64,000 bases of DNA. It comes from Pseudomonas izuensis (GTDB lineage: Bacteria; Pseudomonadota; Gammaproteobacteria; Pseudomonadales; Pseudomonadaceae). The DNA lies in NCBI RefSeq assembly GCF_009861505.1, contig NZ_WTFT01000017.1:1-64000 (forward strand). The letters are read 5' to 3'. Below, in pieces: positions 33,036-42,336 of this stretch. Every line of letters begins with the position of its first letter. The first letter of the stretch is position 1. A program made the position numbers and the translations under genes. Under the pieces are notes generated by a model. That model saw only the letters and a program-made list of their open reading frames with translations. It had not been told where the DNA came from and searched no databases.

Positions 33036-34661
33036 TTAGGCCCTTGGATCATTCGATCGCACGATAAAGATCGAATCCGGGCGATCCCTTGAAACCTGAC
33101 TCCCGCCTTTGAGCCAGATCAGCTTGTTCGCCGCTTGGGCGCCTTGAACGGCTTGCATGGCTGGCAGGCCTATCAGCTCTGGCAACCTGTCCAGGGAGAA
33201 CCCCTGATCGTGGGAAGGCGGGATATGAATTTTTTTACCCAGAACGCGATGCAGAGTCATGCAGAACACAAAATCATGCCCAATTCGCCCGAACACCAGC
33301 ATTGGGTAGGAGTCGGCGATGGTTGGATCAAATACGGCGTATCCATTACGCGTCAACAGGCTGGCCATGAATCGTTTGAGATCTACGGCATATTGGGTCT
33401 TGGTGAAGTGCTGCCACTCTGTACGGAACTTGTGTGGATCAAATTCCAGTCGCTGTAATCGCGCCTGATCGGACTGCAGGGGAAGCTCCATAACCCGGGA
33501 CATTCCCTCGCCAGCAGTCATTGGCGACACGGGGAGCATGAGCAGTGGATCAGCCAGCTCTGGCCGTGGTGCGATGTTCAGGGACCTCCAGTCATTGAAC
33601 ACTTGCCTGAGGGTCGTCAGCCCGGCGCTGGTTGCGACATCGGAACCGTTGGCGAGGTAAAACTGTTTACTGGCGACATTCAGTAAAGAGCTTTCCGAGA
33701 GCTCGGGAAAGTAAGCGGCGACATAGGCGGTCAGTGCTCTGTCAAAAGGCAGGTGAGGATCGACTTCCCAGTGGTTGGTGGGCGGGATTTGGATAGTGCC
33801 ACGGGGTTGTTGTTCGGGCTCTCGTCTGAGGGTTGCTTGCAATAAATCAAAGTCGTAGATCAGATGTGTCGGGTTCTTGATGTAAACAATGGGGTGGTCC
33901 GGCGATTCACCGCGCGGTACGGTCTTGTAGATAACCCCCGCGATGGTGATGTCTTCGGGCGATGCATGTTGGGGGGCGATTCCCCAGTTGTTCCATGGTT
34001 CGGAGGATGTATCGGCTTCGGAAATCCGCGAAACGGATGAGGCCGCGTCCTCGGCGGGATATTCTTCTTCAGTCCGGCGTGGACGCTTGGACGGGCCGGC
34101 TTCTTCTTGCCCATCGCCCGGCAGACGGTTGATGGTGACAATCAGTTCTGAATCCCCCATGCCACTGTTGTCGGGTCGAACCTGATGCCATTTGAGCATT
34201 CCTTCCACACGTTCAAGCCGCGGGCCGGACGGTACGAGTTCGGACATCTGCTTGGCCCTGAAATAACCTTGCGCATCGTTGGCCACAGCCACCGTTCCGC
34301 CCTCTACAAGATCGACATACTGGCGCCCGACGACAATAGATCGGAGTCCGGTCGCCGGGTCGGGATCGGGTAACCGGTCTACCAGTCCCGGTGCCAGATA
34401 ATAATTGCTTATCGGGAGGTCAGCGATGATTTGGCTGATGTGTAAATCGGCGGGAAGGTCGATGACCTCAATTGCCGGGGGCTGGGCATCAATTGTTTGA
34501 GCGTGCTCCGGGAAATGTTGTCCTGGTTGCGAAGCGGGTTCAGGATCCAGTGTATTGACGGGGCGCCTGGGAAAATGGCCTGGATCCGTGTCGCGTATGC
34601 CTGAGGGACTATCGATTGAGGAATCGGGGAGTTTGGGTCGAATGGGGTGTTTTGGGCTCAT
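33036..34661 (-). CDS. Unknown protein with NLS-like cluster, paralogue A
   Basis: This encodes 541 residues, not recognised. A Pro-rich, disordered N-terminus (1-65) lacks a signal peptide. A small domain follows (about 85-160, YYLAPGLVDRLPD to SGPRLERVEGMLKW). Then comes a disordered linker with a basic KRPRR cluster (192-196) and acidic residues, then a larger domain (about 220-541) containing EPWNNWG and PELADPLLMLPV. It is paralogous to the next gene upstream over its whole length, with the basic cluster at the same place. It is the third gene of a run led by an RTX-like protein. The layout suggests a secreted or injected effector, but this is inference; no catalytic motif is evident. 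Confidence 0.6.
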   Translation of the reverse strand: MSPKHPIRPKLPDSSIDSPSGIRDTDPGHFPRRPVNTLDPEPASQPGQHFPEHAQTIDAQPPAIEVIDLPADLHISQIIADLPISNYYLAPGLVDRLPDPDPATGLRSIVVGRQYVDLVEGGTVAVANDAQGYFRAKQMSELVPSGPRLERVEGMLKWHQVRPDNSGMGDSELIVTINRLPGDGQEEAGPSKRPRRTEEEYPAEDAASSVSRISEADTSSEPWNNWGIAPQHASPEDITIAGVIYKTVPRGESPDHPIVYIKNPTHLIYDFDLLQATLRREPEQQPRGTIQIPPTNHWEVDPHLPFDRALTAYVAAYFPELSESSLLNVASKQFYLANGSDVATSAGLTTLRQVFNDWRSLNIAPRPELADPLLMLPVSPMTAGEGMSRVMELPLQSDQARLQRLEFDPHKFRTEWQHFTKTQYAVDLKRFMASLLTRNGYAVFDPTIADSYPMLVFGRIGHDFVFCMTLHRVLGKKIHIPPSHDQGFSLDRLPELIGLPAMQAVQGAQAANKLIWLKGGSQVSRDRPDSIFIVRSNDPRA

Positions 34662-34721
34662 TGAAAACCATGCTCTTTTAGAGTCGTATGAAATTTATGT
34701 GCATCACATGCTCAGTTGGCT

Positions 34722-34742
34722 CTCGCCGGCCTGACCGGCGAG
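34722..34742. repeat. Inverted repeat between paralogues A and B
   Basis: CTCGCCGG, a 5-base loop, CCGGCGAG. No T run follows on the minus strand, so it is at most a weak terminator or pause and need not separate the two genes. Confidence 0.5.
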
Positions 34743-34756
34743 ATGGAAGGTGAATG

Positions 34757-36361
34757 TCAGCGTTCCCTGATGATGAAAACCGACTGCCACCCAGAATCGG
34801 TTGTCTGGGTTCCGCCAAGCAGCCAGACCACTTTGTTCTGGTCGTGAGCAGCAAGCAGTGCAGTACGTGCCGGTACGCCGATTCGGGCTGTCAGGTGTGG
34901 ATCGGAAAGTTCATTACCCGGAGGGGTGATATCCCTGATCGCGTGCCCCTCTATACGGCCGAGTTTCAGGAAAAAAACGGCATCGTGGTTTGCGCGGGTG
35001 AAAACGAGCGTTGGGCCTTGGTGTTCGTTGGTTAACGGAAAAACGCTGTACCCATTACGCACCAGCACGCTTCCCACCAGCCGCTTGAGGTTGAAGTTGG
35101 AAGGGGTGGCAGAAAAGTTTCTCCACTCCTCAGGGAAACGATGCGGGGCAAAGTCCAGCCGCCGTAACGTTACAGTTGCATCGGAAGGCGTCAGCGCCAA
35201 CCAGCCAGTGTCGGTCGTTCTGGTAATGACGGGCAGCATGAGCAGCGGGTCGGCCAGTTCTCGTCGAGGGATAGTGGCGCTGCTGGCGTCGGCCCAGTTA
35301 CGAAAGGTCTGTTTCAAGACCAAAAGGCCATGGCTGTTGATAACCTCCGAATGATCGGCGCGATTAAATAGCGTTCTTGCAACGGTATTTAATGTTTCAT
35401 CCGAGTAGTCCCTGAAAGTTTCGGCGATGTAAGCGGTCAAGCTCTTGTCGAATGGGTAGAGGTTGTCTAGCACTTTCCACTCGCCGTTCTGTTTGACTGC
35501 CCATCTGGGTTGCAGTGACAGATCGTCCTGCAGCATCTGCTCGAAGGCTTCATAGCGTGAGGGTGCAAACCGGGGGTGTTCAATCAAAGCCACGTCAGTG
35601 TTCGCCAGCGATCCTTGAGGTACGACGCGATAATGAAGCCCTTCGATCTCAATGGAGTTCGCCGATTGAGGCCTCGTCGAACTTCCCCAGTTCTTCCATA
35701 GCGCAGAAGACAGATCTATGGGGGAGGAGGGCTGCGTGAGAAGGTCTGAGAGGATGGGATGTGCTTGGGCTAAATTGCCGTCGTCTTCATCCAGACGCGG
35801 CCGCTTGTTGGTGCTTGGGCCGGGTTGTTCGTCCGTCGAGCTTGACGATTGTGGGTTGCGCCCAGGGGCGTCTGTGTTTTTCCTGCGCCAGAACACCGTT
35901 TCGGCAATTCTTTCGAGTACCGGACCTGTAGCGGTCAGCTCATTGGCGGATGATGCCTGGTACTCGCCGTCATCTCGGCGCCGCACCAGCGTGACGCCTT
36001 CATTTTCGATTTCTGCATACATCGCGTTGCGTTGGCCGTGGCGTAATCCGTCGGCAAGTGGGGCGGGTAATCTCGATATCAGAGCGGAGGGTAGAAAGTT
36101 GATGTCGGATGTTGTGCCAGCGGGGCTGATTACAAGTGGCCCGGGTGTGGATATGTCCACCACCATAATCGACGGTTCTTGCGGGGTGTTGCTTGATTGT
36201 TGCCCTTCCGGCAGCAGGTTTCTCGGCAAGTCGATGGAAGGGTCGGGAATGTTGGCGTCAGGCAGGTGGTGCCAGGGCACTCTCCCATCCTCGGCATTGT
36301 TGTTTCGAATAAAAGGGTCAGTTTCCGGTGTACCGGGTTTTGGTTTTCTTGGTGGCTTCAT
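34757..36361 (-). CDS. Unknown protein with NLS-like cluster, paralogue B
   Basis: This encodes 534 residues, not recognised. It shares its domain order with paralogue A: disordered Pro-rich N-terminus, a small domain (about 88-160, with TGPVLERIAETVFW), a Ser/Pro linker containing KRPRL (186-190) followed by DEDD, then a C-terminal domain with ALWKNWG and RELADPLLMLPV at the same residue positions. The paralogues have clearly diverged, so the duplication is old. There is no signal peptide or membrane helix. It follows the RTX-like gene by 155 bases and precedes paralogue A by 95, all on the minus strand, probably one transcript. Function unknown; a host-directed effector is one hypothesis. 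Confidence 0.6.
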   Translation of the reverse strand: MKPPRKPKPGTPETDPFIRNNNAEDGRVPWHHLPDANIPDPSIDLPRNLLPEGQQSSNTPQEPSIMVVDISTPGPLVISPAGTTSDINFLPSALISRLPAPLADGLRHGQRNAMYAEIENEGVTLVRRRDDGEYQASSANELTATGPVLERIAETVFWRRKNTDAPGRNPQSSSSTDEQPGPSTNKRPRLDEDDGNLAQAHPILSDLLTQPSSPIDLSSALWKNWGSSTRPQSANSIEIEGLHYRVVPQGSLANTDVALIEHPRFAPSRYEAFEQMLQDDLSLQPRWAVKQNGEWKVLDNLYPFDKSLTAYIAETFRDYSDETLNTVARTLFNRADHSEVINSHGLLVLKQTFRNWADASSATIPRRELADPLLMLPVITRTTDTGWLALTPSDATVTLRRLDFAPHRFPEEWRNFSATPSNFNLKRLVGSVLVRNGYSVFPLTNEHQGPTLVFTRANHDAVFFLKLGRIEGHAIRDITPPGNELSDPHLTARIGVPARTALLAAHDQNKVVWLLGGTQTTDSGWQSVFIIRER

Positions 36362-36516
36362 GCCAATGTCACTCCAGTAACAGGTATCAGATGTGTCGGT
36401 TTTTTTAAGAGCTGAAGGGACCGAACAGGTCCTCCTGCCAGGCCGATGCTCAATATCCCTTCTGGGAAAGTGCAGCGGGTGGTAACTATGTATGGCGGCT
36501 TGGAAAGCAGATGAGA
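36362..36516 (-). other. Spacer between RTX-like gene and paralogue B
   Basis: 155 bases without a convincing frame. No strong terminator stem with a T run is visible on the minus strand, so co-transcription of the three genes remains possible. Confidence 0.4.
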
Positions 36517-39500
36517 TTATTTTTCCGAGTGGATATAGACTTGTTCGAATAAAAGGTCCACTGCATAAGTAATGCCGGAGGGTGTAATGACATACAGTTC
36601 TTCAATCGGAATATTTTCGTCCTTGTAATCCGGGAGAAGGATAATAAGTCCTCGTCCGGCCAGTAACTTATTTCCCGATAGTCTTATAGAGCCGGAATGT
36701 TCATCTCTTGAATGGAAATACCAGGTAGAAGCGTTCGAGGTTTTTGCGAGTGCTCCCGGAGTGGAGATTCTAAGTGTGGTGTTGTCGGAGAAGTACACAT
36801 AATAGGTAGAGCCACTTCCTTCAAGCGACGCCACTGCATTTTGCAGGTGAACAGGGAAATCGATACGTTGAGGTCGAGGGTCCAGCAGTCGGGGTTTACT
36901 GTCATTTGGGGTGTTCAACAAATAGTTGCCCGACCGCTTTTGCAGCATTTGCCATCCATCCAGTTCCTTGAGGCCTGGATTTTTTACGTCATTAACGTAA
37001 TTGGGAGATGGCGTTCGAATTTTATAGGACACTCCATCGCGCATCGTCAGGTTTATCTCCTGGTTCAATACCAGCGCATTGACCATGTAGGGTGTGTCCC
37101 GAATATTAAAATACTCGTCGGAAGGGGTGTTGGTGATATCACGTAATCTTATTTTTTTTATGCCGAGTCTAAGCTCAAGATCAACATTGCTGTACGTTAG
37201 ATAATAGTTAGCGTTCCGGTTTTCGACTTGAACCGAATAGGTGGCTCGTACTTCGGTTATCTCTGTACTGTCACAATCGATTGAAAGGGTATTGCTGCTG
37301 TTGAAATTTGTTTTTGGAATGCTGAATGACCTCACATCGAAGTTGCGATCGATGAAATAGTGTGAGGTTTTTACGTCAGACATCCGATGTGCGCGATGGT
37401 TAATAATCATTGGCATTGGTCGCTTTCCCGGTGTCAGGATCAAGATCTCAACACTGTGATTATCGACGCCTTCCAGTTCATCGGGAAAATCAGGGGTGAG
37501 GTGAAAACCGTCCTGGGTCAGGAAGCGCAGTGTCTGTTCCTGAAACAGGCGTTTGTCGGCCACTTTTTTATAAACGTCTTTGATGATAAGCGTCCTGGGT
37601 GGCAACTCTCCGTCTTTACCGCAGAGCGATGAGACGACCAGCGAGGTGTCCTCAATAGACCACTTCTGAATGCTCTCAAATGACCAGTCCATGACGATCA
37701 CGCTTTCTTGCTGCGCGTCCTCACTGATGGTGACGGTGCCGCTTGTATGGGCGATAAAGTATTGGTCCCTGCCGGCGCCACCTGCAGCGCTTCCATGACT
37801 CCCCATCAGATAGATGGTGTCATCGCCTTCACCGGCGTCGATCTGGTCATGGCCTCTGGAAACGATAAGGTTCGCGCTGGCGGACCCTTTCACGACGTTT
37901 CTCGCGCCGACCAGTGTTTCGACGTTTTCAATACTGTCCAGGGTTGTAAGCAGGGCAGGCCCCGTCGAATCGATAGGGCTCAGCAGGCGGATCCGGCCGT
38001 TCTCCAAATCAATTTCATAGCCGGTGTGTGGAGAAACGTCCCGGCTTTCCAAATTGCCTTGGAAAACCAGCGTGTCATTGCCGTCGCCCCCCAGAAGACG
38101 TGCATCTGTCTGGGCAGGCGCGGGTGCTTTGAGCGTCTCTACCGCCCCTTCAAACAGGAAGTGATCGTCCTTCTCACCACCGGTCAGGTGCTTGGAGCCT
38201 GTGCCATAGCTGAAGTGATTGGGTTTGTTCTCGACACCGATGACGGTGTCTTTCCCGCCTCCCAGCAGCCAAAGCGTTGCTTTGGTTTCACCGTCGGTTC
38301 CCTTCACTACTCCAGGGAGATCCGAAGGAATGCCGTTGCGCGCGTCGATGGTATCGTTTTCGTCCTGAACCTGTGGCGCCTTGATTTCCTTGGAGCCCAT
38401 ATATTCGCGGCCCTGGGCATCCTCCTCGAACCAGAAAACCTGTTCGGCTTTCAGGGAGACATGCACCTTGCCATTCACGATAGCCTCAACACGGTCTTTC
38501 ATTTGTCCATCGAGCCACCTCCGTGCTCGCCTGGTGACCATTTTCGAATGCTGGTCCTTTGTCAGCGCGACGCTGTATCGGTCCTCAATACGTTGCGGCG
38601 GACTTTGGTTGAGAAAGGCAAGAAAGCCGGTAACGAGACGTTCATCGACACTCAGCTCAATGTAATCGTCGATGTCGTCCACATAGCGAACGGCGCTGTA
38701 GATCTGCGATCCCGTAATCAGAATGGCTGCCGCCGCGATTCCCAGCGGACCGGCATATGCGAAGCCGGCCAGGGCTGCAGTGCCGAGAATCAGGGTCAAT
38801 GCGGCGCTGGACAGGTTCATGCCGGCAGCGACGTAATGATCCAGGGCCTGCTTGCCGGTGGTCTTGGACGCATCGTTCAGCGCTTTGATCGCGAAGTAGA
38901 TGTCGAAGGGCAGGGTCAACGCGCCTGCGATCAAACCTGCTGCCCGCGACAGGTGTAGACCAAAATGAGTCCTGGCAAAACCCTGGTAGACCAGCGCACT
39001 GTTTTCAATCAGCTCCTGGGCGGTTTTAACCAGGCCGCGCTCGATGATCAGCGAACCGAGCTCCGTCACCACCGCCCCGGCATTGATCGCCGCTTCGGTA
39101 CGATCACCGCTTTTGATCGAGTCGGAAATGCCCATCAAACCGCTATAGATACCAAACGCCTGTAACCCGACGCCCATGCCGTTAACGACTTTGCTTTTCT
39201 GTTTGTTGACCCAGCCAGGCACATTTTCGGGTAAGCGGGTATCGCGAATATCCAGTTTCTGGGCTGATTGCAAAAGCCTGTCGATCTTTTGCGCGTGAGT
39301 GCCTTGTGCCTCGCTGAACAGCGGTGATGCGTCGACCGAGCGATGGGTTGCAATCTCGAACAACAGGGTCGGGATCGTGTAGTCGCCAACGGTGCCGCTC
39401 GCCCGGATGCGATTTTCGACATCCGCGGGGTTCAATTGCAGGCCGTCGATAAATGCCTGGGGTGTGCGGCGAAAGTTGGTGTTGCCGATATCCAGCGGCT

Positions 39501-39774
39501 CGCCATGAACCGTGGCATTCATCAGATGAAGTTCTATGCGGCTGACTGTAAATTGGCCAACAATCAGCGGCCCGTAGTACTGATCCAGGGCCCGCAGAAT
39601 CCGTTCCCGTTTATTGGGGGATCGGGAAGGTTGATTTTTCGGAGCTGTCGCTCCGTTATTGCGGATAAAATCGACGATCTCCTGATCGGCCGTGGCCAGG
39701 GAAAGCGGTTCAATATCCGAGACTTTGATCGCGTCGTAGTCTGTGGCATCGGGAGAAGTGAATAACTGCGCCAT
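36517..39774 (-). CDS. RTX-like protein with hydrophobic pore-type segment, candidate toxin
   Basis: This encodes 1085 residues. No signal peptide is visible. Residues 1-190 are helical and hydrophilic. Residues about 200-365 are hydrophobic, with segments at 278-299 and 319-362 (Ala/Gly/Leu-rich), resembling translocation or pore regions of large toxins of the TcdA/TcdB-pore type. Residues about 505-675 carry calcium-binding RTX-like repeats: TGGEKDDHF (531-539), GGDGNDTL (562-569), DAGEGDDTI (646-654) and GGAGRDQYF (665-673). The last ~400 residues are beta-rich and encoded by visibly more AT-rich DNA. It leads a three-gene run with two NLS-bearing paralogues. No HlyB/HlyD/TolC genes are adjacent. 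The toxin role is inferred from architecture. Confidence 0.7.
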   Translation of the reverse strand: MAQLFTSPDATDYDAIKVSDIEPLSLATADQEIVDFIRNNGATAPKNQPSRSPNKRERILRALDQYYGPLIVGQFTVSRIELHLMNATVHGEPLDIGNTNFRRTPQAFIDGLQLNPADVENRIRASGTVGDYTIPTLLFEIATHRSVDASPLFSEAQGTHAQKIDRLLQSAQKLDIRDTRLPENVPGWVNKQKSKVVNGMGVGLQAFGIYSGLMGISDSIKSGDRTEAAINAGAVVTELGSLIIERGLVKTAQELIENSALVYQGFARTHFGLHLSRAAGLIAGALTLPFDIYFAIKALNDASKTTGKQALDHYVAAGMNLSSAALTLILGTAALAGFAYAGPLGIAAAAILITGSQIYSAVRYVDDIDDYIELSVDERLVTGFLAFLNQSPPQRIEDRYSVALTKDQHSKMVTRRARRWLDGQMKDRVEAIVNGKVHVSLKAEQVFWFEEDAQGREYMGSKEIKAPQVQDENDTIDARNGIPSDLPGVVKGTDGETKATLWLLGGGKDTVIGVENKPNHFSYGTGSKHLTGGEKDDHFLFEGAVETLKAPAPAQTDARLLGGDGNDTLVFQGNLESRDVSPHTGYEIDLENGRIRLLSPIDSTGPALLTTLDSIENVETLVGARNVVKGSASANLIVSRGHDQIDAGEGDDTIYLMGSHGSAAGGAGRDQYFIAHTSGTVTISEDAQQESVIVMDWSFESIQKWSIEDTSLVVSSLCGKDGELPPRTLIIKDVYKKVADKRLFQEQTLRFLTQDGFHLTPDFPDELEGVDNHSVEILILTPGKRPMPMIINHRAHRMSDVKTSHYFIDRNFDVRSFSIPKTNFNSSNTLSIDCDSTEITEVRATYSVQVENRNANYYLTYSNVDLELRLGIKKIRLRDITNTPSDEYFNIRDTPYMVNALVLNQEINLTMRDGVSYKIRTPSPNYVNDVKNPGLKELDGWQMLQKRSGNYLLNTPNDSKPRLLDPRPQRIDFPVHLQNAVASLEGSGSTYYVYFSDNTTLRISTPGALAKTSNASTWYFHSRDEHSGSIRLSGNKLLAGRGLIILLPDYKDENIPIEELYVITPSGITYAVDLLFEQVYIHSEK

Positions 39775-39984
39775 ACGTACTTCCTTGTTGAGGCTTTTTT
39801 AAAAAACGTTGGCCTGAACAGTAGAGATGCGTGATGTTCGTACAGCGATAAATATGTATGACGTGTGTTTCTGCCGATGACGTTGCGTCCGACGCTGTAT
39901 CACGTGAAGGGTGCGAAAGCCCATCCGCGGCCTCAATCTGCCGGGATGGGCGGGGCAGGGGGGGAATTCTCTAAGCGGGAAGTA
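39775..39984 (-). promoter_or_regulatory. Upstream region of the RTX-like gene
   Basis: These 210 bases lie between the LysE-type gene and the RTX-like gene, both on the minus strand. They should hold the promoter of the toxin-like run and the end of the lysE transcript. A GGAAGT site lies just before the RTX-like start. I see nothing else specific. Confidence 0.4.
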
Positions 39985-40614
39985 TCAGTGTCCACTCAGC
40001 AGAGAAGCAGCGCCGGCACCACCGAATAAACCGGCACTGATCCGATTGAACCAGCTCTGCCCCTTGCCCGAGCGCAAGTACCTGGCTGCGCCGTGGGCGC
40101 CAAGTCCGTAGGTGATTTTGCACAGCAGATCCAGCACGGTCCAGGTGGCGATCATCACCAATAACTGTGGCAGGAATGGCTGCTCCGCGCTCAAGAACTG
40201 CGGCAGGAAGGCGGCGAAGAACAGGATGTCTTTCGGGTTGCTGGCCCCCAGCATGAACGCGCGGCCGAACAGTGCGCGAAAGCGCGGTACCGGCGCAGCC
40301 TGAGGCACTTCGGCGCCGTGGGACGGCTGACGCGATTGCTGCCAGCTCTGCCACGCAAGATAGAACAGGTACAGTGCACCGACGATTTTCAGCGCGCTGA
40401 ACAACTGTTCCGACGCCAGCAGCAGCGCGCCCAGGCCCAGTGCCGAAGCACTCAACAGGCAGATAGACGCGATCACACCGCCGAGAAACGCCGGATAGGA
40501 ACGGCGCAGGCCGTAGTTCAGGCTGTTGCTGATCATCAGCAAAGACAGTGGCCCCGGGATCAGGATCACGACCAACGCAGCGCCGCTGAACAGCAGCCAG
40601 GTTTCCACACTCAT
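39985..40614 (-). CDS. LysE/RhtB-family amino acid exporter
   Basis: This encodes 209 residues from 40614, which has a GGAGG six to seven bases upstream; ten further codons are open before it. Six transmembrane helices are predicted, with the family motif IPGPLSLLMISNSLNYG near the N-terminus and GASNPKDILFFAAFLPQFL mid-protein. It exports amino acids or related metabolites; the substrate cannot be read. It follows the purine permease by 67 bases on the same strand. Confidence 0.92.
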   Translation of the reverse strand: MSVETWLLFSGAALVVILIPGPLSLLMISNSLNYGLRRSYPAFLGGVIASICLLSASALGLGALLLASEQLFSALKIVGALYLFYLAWQSWQQSRQPSHGAEVPQAAPVPRFRALFGRAFMLGASNPKDILFFAAFLPQFLSAEQPFLPQLLVMIATWTVLDLLCKITYGLGAHGAARYLRSGKGQSWFNRISAGLFGGAGAASLLSGH

Positions 40615-40681
40615 CACTTTCCTCCATTTGCACAAAAGCCTCACCCGACGGGGTGAGGCTGCTTTCGAATGCGTACCGCGG

Positions 40682-42031
40682 TTACAAGAAGATGAACTTG
40701 GCGATGAAGATCGCGCAGAGCACCCACAGGCTCACGGAGATCTCCTTGTACTTGCCGGTGCCGGCCTTCAGCGCCACATAGGTGATGAAGCCCAGAGCGA
40801 TACCGTCGGCGACGGAGAAGGTCAGGGGCATCATGATCGCGGTGACGATCGCCGGAATGCTGTCGGTGGCTTCGTCCCATTCGATGTGGGCCATGCCGCC
40901 CATCATCAGCATGGCCACATAAATCAGCGCACCGGCGGTGGCATAAGCAGGGATCATCCCGGCCAGCGGTGCGAAGAACATGGCCGCAATAAATAGCACA
41001 CCTACGGTCACGGCGGTAAGACCAGTCCGACCACCCGCCGCTACGCCAGCGGCACTTTCCACGTAGCTGGTTACCGGGGGGACGCCGACCACGGCGCCAA
41101 ATACGCTGGACGCACTGTCGGCTTTCATCGCGCGGGAGAGGTTTTCGATTCGGCCGTCAGCGCCCACCAGGTTGGCGCGTTGGGCCACGCCCATCAGGGT
41201 GCCGGCGGTGTCGAACATGTGCACGAAGAGGAAAGCCAGCACCACGCTGATCATGCTGACGTTGAATACGCCGGCGAGGTTCATCGCCATCCAGGTGGGC
41301 GCCAGGCTCGGCGGTGCCGACATGATTCCTTCGTAATGCACCAGGCCCAGGCCCCAACCGGCCAGCGTCACAGTGATGATGCTGATGAGGATCGCGCCGA
41401 ACACCTTGTGGTAGCTGAGGATGGCAATCATCAGGAAGCACACGGCGGCCAGCAGCGGGCCAGGCTCGCGCAGGGAACCGAGCTTGATCAGGGTCGCCGG
41501 GCTATCGACGACGATGCCGGCGGTTTTCAGACCGATCAAGCCCAGGAACAAGCCTACGCCGGCGCCCATGGCGAAGCGCAGGCTCACCGGAATGCTGTTG
41601 AGCAGCCATTCTCGGATCCGGGAAAAGGTCAGGATCATGAACAGCACACCGGACACGAACACCGCACCGAGGGCGGTTTCCCAGTTGTAGCCCATGGTGC
41701 CGACCACGGTGTAGGTGAAGAACGCGTTGAGGCCCATGCCTGGTGCCAGCCCGACCGGCCAGTTGGCGTACAGGCCCATCAACAGGCAGCCCAATGCCGC
41801 AGCAATACAGGTGGCGACGAATGCCGCGCCATGGTCGATCCCGGCGTCAGCCATGATGTTGGGGTTGACGAAGATGATGTAGGCCATGGTGATGAAGGTT
41901 GTCAGACCGGCAATCAGCTCGGTCTTCACCGTGGTGCCATGCAAGCTGAGTTTAAAGATGCGCTCCAGCCAGCCATTGCGTAAAGGCGGCGAGAGATCCA
42001 GCGTCGATGCTTCGGATTTGCGGCTTTCCAC
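40682..42031 (-). CDS. AzgA-type purine (guanine/hypoxanthine/adenine) permease
   Basis: This encodes 449 residues with about 12-14 membrane segments. It is of the AzgA-like NCS2 branch: TELIAGLTTFITMAYIIFVNP, VFVSGVLFMILTFSRIREWL, FLFVHMFDTAGTLMGVA and ESAAGVAAGGRTGLTAV are all typical. It imports purine bases by proton symport, feeding the pathway encoded at 26-33 kb. A TTGTATACAA palindrome like those in the puuE-hiuH region lies 130 bases upstream. The LysE-type gene follows downstream. Confidence 0.93.
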   Translation of the reverse strand: MESRKSEASTLDLSPPLRNGWLERIFKLSLHGTTVKTELIAGLTTFITMAYIIFVNPNIMADAGIDHGAAFVATCIAAALGCLLMGLYANWPVGLAPGMGLNAFFTYTVVGTMGYNWETALGAVFVSGVLFMILTFSRIREWLLNSIPVSLRFAMGAGVGLFLGLIGLKTAGIVVDSPATLIKLGSLREPGPLLAAVCFLMIAILSYHKVFGAILISIITVTLAGWGLGLVHYEGIMSAPPSLAPTWMAMNLAGVFNVSMISVVLAFLFVHMFDTAGTLMGVAQRANLVGADGRIENLSRAMKADSASSVFGAVVGVPPVTSYVESAAGVAAGGRTGLTAVTVGVLFIAAMFFAPLAGMIPAYATAGALIYVAMLMMGGMAHIEWDEATDSIPAIVTAIMMPLTFSVADGIALGFITYVALKAGTGKYKEISVSLWVLCAIFIAKFIFL

Positions 42032-42159
42032 AGCGAGTACTCCTCAAGAGTTTTATTTTTATTTCCAGGGCCGGACCCGAGGGGGTGGCAGCGGCCCTTT
42101 GAGGCACTTGCGAATTTGTTGACTGTTTGGTCAGGAACTCGCACGAAGTGGATTATGCT

Positions 42160-42171
42160 TTTGTATACAAA
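42160..42171. promoter_or_regulatory. Purine-regulon operator candidate, permease side
   Basis: TTTGTATACAAA, a perfect 12-base palindrome with the same core as the puuE-side site at 32239. Confidence 0.6.
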
Positions 42172-42274
42172 GAAAGCAAATAATGTTTTTGATTTTGTGG
42201 ACGAAAAGTTTGGCAATTGCGGTATATCGCCAAGGAGGGCGCCATCGCGAGCAGGCTCAAGGGACGCTGAAAAC

Positions 42275-42306
42275 AAAAAAACCGGCTCAAGGGCCGGTTT
42301 ATTTTT
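42275..42306. terminator. Rho-independent terminator
   Basis: AAACCGGC, short loop, GCCGGTTT with A run before and T-rich tail after; it can work in both directions. It probably ends the folE-glutaredoxin-like transcript before the permease promoter. Confidence 0.8.
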
Positions 42307-42336
42307 GTCTGGAGTTTGTGGTGCCTGGAAGGGACT

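Noticed and set aside
37708..38958. Plus-strand frame of 416 codons opposite the RTX-like gene
   Set aside because: The minus-strand frame is longer and contains RTX repeats; the plus frame has no signal or motif.
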